In this document: piece by piece, positions 8,116 through 11,550 of the stretch
How the letters are laid out: each line of letters starts with the position of its first letter
How positions within the stretch are numbered: position 1 is the stretch's first letter
Origin: Akkermansia muciniphila
GTDB lineage: Bacteria > Pseudomonadota > Gammaproteobacteria > Burkholderiales > Burkholderiaceae_C
Direction: 5' to 3'
Assembly: GCA_943327015.2 (NCBI GenBank)
Contig: CALPVM020000038.1
Location: 1 to 11,550 of the forward strand
Length of the DNA stretch: 11,550 nucleotides
The notes under the pieces: generated by a model
Told to the model about the DNA's origin: nothing
Databases searched by the model: none
The model's input: the letters and a program-made list of their open reading frames with translations, nothing else
Made by a program: the position numbers and the translations under genes

Positions 8116-8796
8116 TTAAGGGGAGGGAGTGGCAGCTTTGGTAGGCGGATGCAAGCTCAGGCCGTAGAGGATATTATCAATCTGCGCTTTAATAAAAGCA
8201 TCCGCATCCATGGGATTATTTTTCAGGGCGTAGGTAATGGGCGAATGCTTACGAATCACCAAATACAGCATAGGGGCCAGAATCAGGTAGATGCCTTGCT
8301 GAACATCCATGGGGCGAAATTCCCCCTTGTCAATGCCCAATTGCAATACCTTTTCGAGCAGCGTGTGGATGGGGCGAGCAACTTCCTCGTGGTAAAAAGC
8401 AGCCAATTCAGGAAAGTTGTTTTCCTCGCTAATCATGAGTTTTGTAATGCCAGAGGCTTTGGTGGAGCCTATGCGTTCCCACCAAACACGCAAACCCATG
8501 CGTAGTAAATCGGTGCTGCTGCCTTCATAGTTGTCCCAGAGCTTGGAAATCTCGGTAAAGCGGTTCGAAATGTTTTCGCGCACTACCGCTTTGAATAATT
8601 CTTCTTTGCTCGAAAAATACAAAAACAAGGTGCCTTTGGATACCCCTGCCAATTTGGCTACCTCTTCCGACTTTGTGGCGGCATAGCCTTTTTCAACAAA
8701 CAAGTGCAGTGCGGCCGCTAACAGTTCTGCGGGACGGGCTTCTTTGCGACGTTCACGCTTAGGCTTGGTGGGAGGAGGAGAAATAGAATTTGGCAT
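8116..8796 (-). CDS. TetR/AcrR-family transcriptional repressor of the efflux operon
   Basis: A protein of 226 residues with a basic, Pro-rich N-terminal arm (PKRERRKEARP), then the TetR helix-turn-helix at about 22-68. That includes AALHLFVEKGYAATKSEEVA and the recognition segment AGVSKGTLFLYFSSKEEL, typical of the family. The remaining 150 or so residues would form the all-helical ligand-binding and dimerisation domain, which is variable and cannot be assigned a ligand by eye. It is the first gene of the efflux cluster, on the same strand and 16 nt before the adaptor gene, so it probably controls its own operon. A perfect palindrome lies 2 nt upstream of the ATG, overlapping the promoter. 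The start is the first ATG; no good ribosome-binding site is present, only GAG about 10 nt upstream. Confidence 0.93.
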   Translation of the reverse strand: MPNSISPPPTKPKRERRKEARPAELLAAALHLFVEKGYAATKSEEVAKLAGVSKGTLFLYFSSKEELFKAVVRENISNRFTEISKLWDNYEGSSTDLLRMGLRVWWERIGSTKASGITKLMISEENNFPELAAFYHEEVARPIHTLLEKVLQLGIDKGEFRPMDVQQGIYLILAPMLYLVIRKHSPITYALKNNPMDADAFIKAQIDNILYGLSLHPPTKAATPSP

Positions 8797-8798
8797 GG

Positions 8799-8822
8799 AC
8801 TAATAACTCGTGGGTTATTAGT
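8799..8822. promoter_or_regulatory. Palindromic operator, probable TetR-family binding site
   Basis: Arms ACTAATAAC (8799-8807) and GTTATTAGT (8814-8822) are perfect 9-bp complements around the 6-bp spacer TCGTGG, 24 bp in all. This size and symmetry are usual for TetR-family operators. It covers the last 3 bases of the tetR -10 box and the predicted start of transcription, so a bound dimer would block RNA polymerase. Binding by the adjacent TetR is inferred. Confidence 0.75.
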
Positions 8823-8848
8823 TTAGTGTGTTGTGTCCAATTTGTCAA
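8820..8848 (-). promoter_or_regulatory. Sigma70-type promoter of the tetR-efflux operon
   Basis: On the minus strand a perfect -35 TTGACA (8848-8843) is followed by a 17-bp spacer and TAAACT (8825-8820; 4 of 6 to consensus). Transcription would start near 8813, leaving a leader of only about 17 nt before the tetR ATG at 8796. The promoter sits just downstream of the response regulator stop (8883). Confidence 0.7.
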
Positions 8849-8882
8849 CTTTAAGCGTAGGGTTGCAGCATGGGTCGTGTTA

Positions 8883-9380
8883 TTAACCTAATTCACTTTT
8901 TGCTTTAGCCAATTGAGCTTCTAGTGCCTTGTTCAGGCTGGTAAGTTCGGCAATTTTATGGGCCAAAGCACGTTCGGCCATAAAGGACTCAATGCCGGAT
9001 TTGGCTGTTAGCACCAAGTCTGCATTCATGAATGGTTTTTCTAAAAAGCGGTACAAGCTGGCTTTGTTGATAACGCGGCGCACCCCTGTCAGGTCACTTT
9101 GGCCGGTGAGCATAACTTTGAGCATTTTGGGGTAGAGCTCGTGCAACTTTATAAGCAATTCGTCGCCCCGCATATTGGGCATGATGTAGTCTGAAATAAT
9201 GATGCTGACAGGACGACCATCTTCTTCCATGTCCGCGCAGGCATCCAGAGCTTCAAAGCCGCCTTCTGCAACTTCGATGTCAGCCTGACCCCCCATGGTT
9301 TTTTCAAGCAACGACCGAACCGCCTGCAGCACGGCAACATCATCGTCCACGCATAAAATAACCGGATTGTTTTTCTTCAT
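8883..9380 (-). CDS. Single-domain response regulator (receiver plus coiled coil)
   Basis: A CheY-like receiver of 165 residues from the ATG at 9380. It shows ILCVDDD (8-14, acidic pocket), IIISDYIMPNMRGDELL with phospho-acceptor Asp64, VMLTGQ with Thr92, and FLEKPF with Lys115, so all the residues for phosphorylation are present. The last 30 or so residues (LAHKIAELTSLNKALEAQ and following) form a leucine/alanine heptad coiled coil. There is no DNA-binding, GGDEF or HD-GYP output domain, and it ends as a complete ORF rather than a frameshift. Signal output would be by protein-protein contact, with an unknown partner. No histidine kinase lies in the window. A TTG start at 9395 would add five residues but has no ribosome-binding site; the ATG has only a weak GTAAGA. 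Confidence 0.88.
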   Translation of the reverse strand: MKKNNPVILCVDDDVAVLQAVRSLLEKTMGGQADIEVAEGGFEALDACADMEEDGRPVSIIISDYIMPNMRGDELLIKLHELYPKMLKVMLTGQSDLTGVRRVINKASLYRFLEKPFMNADLVLTAKSGIESFMAERALAHKIAELTSLNKALEAQLAKAKSELG

Positions 9381-9446
9381 GGTCTTACGTACCAAAATGC
9401 TAAAGGTAGTTGAATGTACCTGTCATCAGTAGGCTAATTCAGGTAT

Positions 9447-9475
9447 TTGACAATAAACAACACTATGATTTTAGT
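9447..9475 (+). promoter_or_regulatory. Candidate upstream promoter with overlapping inverted repeat
   Basis: A perfect -35 TTGACA (9447-9452) is followed after 17 bp by TTTAGT (9470-9475; 4 of 6). An inverted repeat AACACTA (9459-9465) / TAGTGTT (9472-9478) with a 6-bp spacer overlies the -10, which would suit repression. It would give a leader of roughly 200 nt to the XRE gene, so it is less likely than the promoter at 9557. Confidence 0.35.
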
Positions 9476-9504
9476 GTTATTGGTCTAGTTACAGCTATTG
9501 TGAG

Positions 9505-9525
9505 GTTATTCTTGCGAGAAATAAC
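9505..9525. repeat. Short hairpin-forming inverted repeat
   Basis: GTTATT (9505-9510) pairs with AATAAC (9520-9525), and CT/AG can extend the stem inward with one bulged A. The loop is short and no T-run follows. Its role is unknown; it may be an operator half-site or structure in a long leader. Confidence 0.3.
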
Positions 9526-9556
9526 AGAAATAAACGTGGTTTCTGTAGTCTAGTTG

Positions 9557-9584
9557 TTGAGTAAAAAACAAAAATAGCTATAAT
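9557..9584 (+). promoter_or_regulatory. Likely promoter of the XRE-msrA unit
   Basis: A perfect -10 TATAAT (9579-9584) is preceded by TTGAGT (9557-9562; 4 of 6 to TTGACA) with a 16-bp spacer. Transcription would begin near 9591, giving a leader of about 95 nt. Two TCATT/AATGA inverted repeats lie just downstream. Confidence 0.6.
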
Positions 9585-9595
9585 TAACCTTGGAG

Positions 9596-9609
9596 TCATT
9601 AATAAATGA
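9596..9609. promoter_or_regulatory. Operator-like inverted repeat 1 upstream of XRE gene
   Basis: TCATT-AATA-AATGA is a perfect 5-bp-arm inverted repeat. An overlapping palindrome, TAATAA (9600-9605) / TTATTA (9610-9615), shares the site. It lies at the expected transcription start of the promoter at 9557-9584 and resembles the second copy at 9629. Binding by the XRE protein is inferred. Confidence 0.45.
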
Positions 9610-9628
9610 TTATTATCAACAAGTTGCG

Positions 9629-9641
9629 TCATTTTAAATGA
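9629..9641. promoter_or_regulatory. Operator-like inverted repeat 2 upstream of XRE gene
   Basis: TCATTT-T-AAATGA is a perfect 6-bp-arm palindrome around one base, sharing TCATT/AATGA ends with the copy at 9596. Start-to-start spacing is 33 bp, close to three helical turns, which would place two dimers on the same face of the DNA. Confidence 0.45.
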
Positions 9642-9686
9642 GACAATTTCCATTCACACTTGTGCACCTCTTTGGAAGATAGATGA

Positions 9687-10073
9687 ATGAGAACCAAACT
9701 TAAAACATTACAAGCAGACGCCGTTACTGGTGAAGTTGATTTGGGCAGAGCCCTCGGTCGAGTTATCGCACAAAAACGAAAATCTATGTCACTCAGCCAA
9801 AACGAGTTGGCCGGCATGATCGACGTTGACGCAGAAACCATTTCACGTTTTGAGCGTGGTGCAGTGGTGCCTTCATTGTTACGCCTTAATGCGCTTGCAA
9901 AAGCCATGGACGTGAGCTTAGGAACTTTGCTTTCCCAGTCCAGTCAGTTTGCCGACGATCAAACCAACGAGTTGCTTTTAACCATGCGTAATTTAGATCC
10001 GTCGGATCGTAAAATGCTGATGGACATCTCTCAGTTGATGTTGCAACGCAAACGCAACGCGGCTAGCGCTTAA
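9687..10073 (+). CDS. XRE-family (Cro/C1-type) transcriptional regulator
   Basis: A DNA-binding protein of 128 residues. The Cro/C1-type helix-turn-helix spans about 20-83, with LGRVIAQKRKSMSLSQNELA and VDAETISRFERGAVVPSL (the recognition helix region), then LNALAKAMDVSLGTLL. The C-terminal 40 residues (TNELLLTMRNLDPSDRKMLM onward) are helical, resembling short dimerisation tails; there is no peptidase or cupin domain. The start at 9687 is supported by GGAAG at 9674-9678; the ATG at 9683, in another frame, stops after six codons. It lies 34 nt before msrA on the same strand, so the two are probably cotranscribed. Autorepression through the repeats at 9596 and 9629 is inferred. Bases in the leader are AT-rich compared with the gene. 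Confidence 0.9.
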   Translation: MRTKLKTLQADAVTGEVDLGRALGRVIAQKRKSMSLSQNELAGMIDVDAETISRFERGAVVPSLLRLNALAKAMDVSLGTLLSQSSQFADDQTNELLLTMRNLDPSDRKMLMDISQLMLQRKRNAASA

Positions 10074-10107
10074 TTTCTGCAGTTGGCCTATTTAGGGGCT
10101 TTCTCTG

Positions 10108-10650
10108 ATGACAACAATTACTGCAACCGTCGCCTTGGGTGGCGGTTGCTTTTGGTGTACTGAAGCCGTTTTTGTGCAGGTGCGGGGTGTGCTTGATGTT
10201 GAATCAGGCTACAGCAATGGCCACCTGCATCGACCCACCTACGACGCGGTGTGTACCGGAGCTACCGGACACAACGAAGTTGTCAAACTCATTTACTCTC
10301 CTGAAATTGTGAGTTTGCATGAGTTGCTCGAAGTTTTTTTTCTGATACACGATCCCACCACGTTGAATCGGCAAGGCAATGACATAGGTACCCAGTACCG
10401 TAGTGGCATTTATTTTGAAGATTCGCAGCAGCAAATCACAGCAATGGCCGTGATAGAAGAGTTGCGATCCAGTGGTGTTTATCAAAGACCAATCGTGACC
10501 GAGGTGTTACCTCTACAAAACTATTGGCCTGCTGAAAATTATCATCAGGATTTCTTTGAGCGCAACCCCAGCCAAGGATATTGTTTGGCAGTAGCTGCGC
10601 CAAAAGTGCAAAAGTTCAGAAAAACATTTGCACGCTTGCAAAAAACCTAG
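10108..10650 (+). CDS. msrA: Peptide-methionine (S)-S-oxide reductase MsrA
   Basis: MsrA reduces methionine-S-sulfoxide in proteins and free amino acid, repairing oxidative damage, with electrons from thioredoxin. The 180-residue protein has the catalytic motif GGGCFWCTE (11-19, nucleophile Cys14), GYSNG (34-38), TGATGHNEVV (50-59), DIGTQYRSGIYF (92-103) and AENYHQDF (142-149). The probable resolving cysteine is Cys159 in NPSQGYCLAVAAPKVQKF. This C-terminal QGYC motif is typical of the class. No signal peptide is present, so it acts in the cytoplasm. AGGGG about 10 nt before the ATG serves as ribosome-binding site. It follows the XRE gene by 34 nt and is convergent with the znuA-like gene, with 17 nt between stops. 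No MsrB domain is fused. Confidence 0.96.
   Translation: MTTITATVALGGGCFWCTEAVFVQVRGVLDVESGYSNGHLHRPTYDAVCTGATGHNEVVKLIYSPEIVSLHELLEVFFLIHDPTTLNRQGNDIGTQYRSGIYFEDSQQQITAMAVIEELRSSGVYQRPIVTEVLPLQNYWPAENYHQDFFERNPSQGYCLAVAAPKVQKFRKTFARLQKT
10627..10642 (-). terminator. Weak candidate terminator for the zinc-binding-protein gene
   Basis: TTTGCA (10627-10632) and TGCAAA (10637-10642) form a 6-bp stem with a 4-nt loop inside the 3' end of msrA. Read on the minus strand it is followed by TGTTTT, a short T-rich tail. The stem is AT-rich and the tail broken, so efficiency would be low. Confidence 0.25.
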
Positions 10651-10667
10651 AGCGTCCACTGCCCGTG

Positions 10668-11550
10668 TTATTGCATGCTTGCAGCCATTTGCGAAACGTT
10701 ATGGTGCATCATTTGCAGGTAAGTAGCCCCGGGCTGACCCGCTGCAGATAAAGCGTCTGCATAGAGGTGCGCGCCAACGCTGGCGCCAGCATCTTTGCTG
10801 ATTTGCTCCAGCAACTTCGGGTTGCTCATGTTCTCTACAAACACAGTTTTTACTTTTTCCCGTTTGATTTGTTGCACCAGCTTGGCAATTTGTTTGGCGC
10901 TCGGTTCGGCTTCGGTGGATGTGCCTTGCGCTGCAACAAACTTGATTTTGTAGCGTGCAGCAAAGTATGCAAACGCATCGTGCGAGGTAATTACCTTGCG
11001 TTTTTCAGTTGCGATACCTGAAAATTGGCTTTCAATCCAATTGTCGAGTGCTTGTACTTCTTTAATATAGGCTTGTGCATTGCTTTGGTAAATAGCCGCA
11101 CCAGCAGGGTCAAGTGCGGTAAGCGCGTTGCTGATGTTCGTCACATACTGAATCACATTTAGCGGGTTTTGCCAGGCATGCGGATCTGCATCGTCATGGT
11201 GGTGCGCGTGACCTTTGTGTTCGGTACTGCCCAGCGGCCGAATGCCTTTAGACGCGACCACTGTAGTTCCTTTAAAGTTGGCTGCTTTGGCGAGTTTGTT
11301 CGCCCAGGGTTCAAAGCCTAGGCCATTAATAACCAATAATTTGCTATTTTGAATCGCCTTGGCGTCAGACGGCTTGGGCTCGAACACGTGCGCATCTTGA
11401 TCGGGACCCACCAATGGTGTGACCGAAACACGCTCTTTGCCAACCACTTTAACCAAATCTCCCAAAATACTAAAGCTTGTAGTTACCGCGATGGTCTCTG
11501 CTGCGCAAATGGTAGGTGTCATCAGACTGGCTATCAAAGAGGCCGCGCCT
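10668..11550 (-). CDS. Zinc-type ABC transporter substrate-binding protein (ZnuA/TroA-like), 5' end cut by window
   Basis: A periplasmic metal-binding lipocalin-like-free TroA-fold receptor that would deliver its ion to a ZnuBC-type permease. The reading frame stays open to the window end; the visible N-terminus (GAASLIASLMTPTICAAE) is the back half of a signal peptide, with cleavage expected after CAA, so the true start lies outside. The only in-frame start inside the window near there is a TTG at 11537, inside the signal core, and is unlikely. Counting from that TTG, likely ligands are His50 (DAHVFEP), His120 (DPHAWQNP), His186 (SHDAFAYF) and Asp261 (LYADALS). Having His rather than Glu at the third site favours zinc over manganese. 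A His-rich loop, HKGHAHHHDD (107-116), precedes His120 as in zinc receptors. About 280 mature residues is normal. Permease and ATPase genes are not in view. Confidence 0.9.
   Translation of the reverse strand, partial: GAASLIASLMTPTICAAETIAVTTSFSILGDLVKVVGKERVSVTPLVGPDQDAHVFEPKPSDAKAIQNSKLLVINGLGFEPWANKLAKAANFKGTTVVASKGIRPLGSTEHKGHAHHHDDADPHAWQNPLNVIQYVTNISNALTALDPAGAAIYQSNAQAYIKEVQALDNWIESQFSGIATEKRKVITSHDAFAYFAARYKIKFVAAQGTSTEAEPSAKQIAKLVQQIKREKVKTVFVENMSNPKLLEQISKDAGASVGAHLYADALSAAGQPGATYLQMMHHNVSQMAASMQ

Larger units (their letters stand above)
9381..9686. other. AT-rich intergenic regulatory region between response regulator and XRE gene
   Basis: This 306-nt stretch separates the divergent response regulator and XRE genes and has no credible ORF. 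It holds two plus-strand promoter candidates and several inverted repeats, listed separately. It also has an 8-bp direct repeat GTCTAGTT (9483-9490, 9548-9555) and a tandem pair AGAAATAA (9517-9524, 9526-9533). A convincing promoter for the minus-strand response regulator was not found; TAAAAT at 9473-9468 lacks a matching -35. Confidence 0.7.

Noticed and set aside
7855..8505. 216-codon plus-strand open frame opposite tetR and the adaptor gene
   Set aside because: It is antisense to two clear families, has no recognizable domain, and its composition reflects the opposite-strand codons.
9464..9469. TATGAT as -10 for TTGACA at 9447
   Set aside because: The spacer would be only 11 bp, too short for sigma70.
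9598..9618. Fur-box-like match in the XRE leader
   Set aside because: On the minus strand I count about 13 of 19 matches to the Fur consensus, easily reached in such AT-rich DNA, and the TCATT/AATGA pair explains the symmetry better.
1..11550. Mobile elements, CRISPR arrays, tRNA or rRNA genes, toxin-antitoxin pair
   Set aside because: No transposase, integrase, spaced identical repeats or cloverleaf sequence was seen. The XRE gene's partner is MsrA, not a toxin.

Overview
The window reads as ordinary Gram-negative chromosome. It has an LPS Kdo transferase, a tripartite RND pump with an outer-membrane TolC channel, and periplasmic binding and adaptor proteins. G+C looks close to half in the genes and lower between them. 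The order pcm-like / rhodanese / tolC, followed by a convergent waaA, is one I associate with Betaproteobacteria (Burkholderiales). I infer a betaproteobacterium, possibly a moderate-GC freshwater lineage, but no rRNA or species marker is present. I see no mobile element, CRISPR array, tRNA or phage gene.

Layout. (1) 1-1394, plus strand: waaA, with a small inverted repeat upstream. (2) 1383-8796, minus strand: six closely spaced genes read from high to low coordinates: tetR, the periplasmic adaptor, the RND pump, a pcm-like methyltransferase, a single-domain rhodanese and tolC. Gaps are 16, 3, 41, 9 and 34 nt, so one long transcript is possible. A good sigma70-type promoter (TTGACA, 17 bp, TAAACT) precedes tetR. 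A perfect 9-bp-arm palindrome overlaps its -10 and expected start site, which suggests autorepression by the TetR protein. (3) 8883-9380, minus strand: a stand-alone receiver-domain response regulator with a C-terminal coiled coil and no kinase nearby. (4) 9381-9686: a 306-nt AT-rich intergenic region with a perfect TATAAT box, two related TCATT/AATGA inverted repeats and other repeats. (5) 9687-10650, plus strand: a small XRE regulator followed closely by msrA. (6) 10668-11550, minus strand: a zinc-type (ZnuA/TroA-like) binding protein, cut by the window edge inside its signal peptide.

How it works together. Adaptor, RND pump and TolC would form a drug or solvent efflux channel across both membranes, with TetR as the likely ligand-responsive switch. 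The methyltransferase and rhodanese genes lie between pump and channel genes and probably belong to an older pcm-rhodanese-tolC block placed downstream of the efflux genes. XRE-msrA looks like a small oxidative-damage repair unit under its own repressor. No wholly new system is evident. The best leads are the twin operator-like sites before the XRE gene, the TetR operator/promoter overlap, and the divergent isoaspartyl-methyltransferase-like protein.
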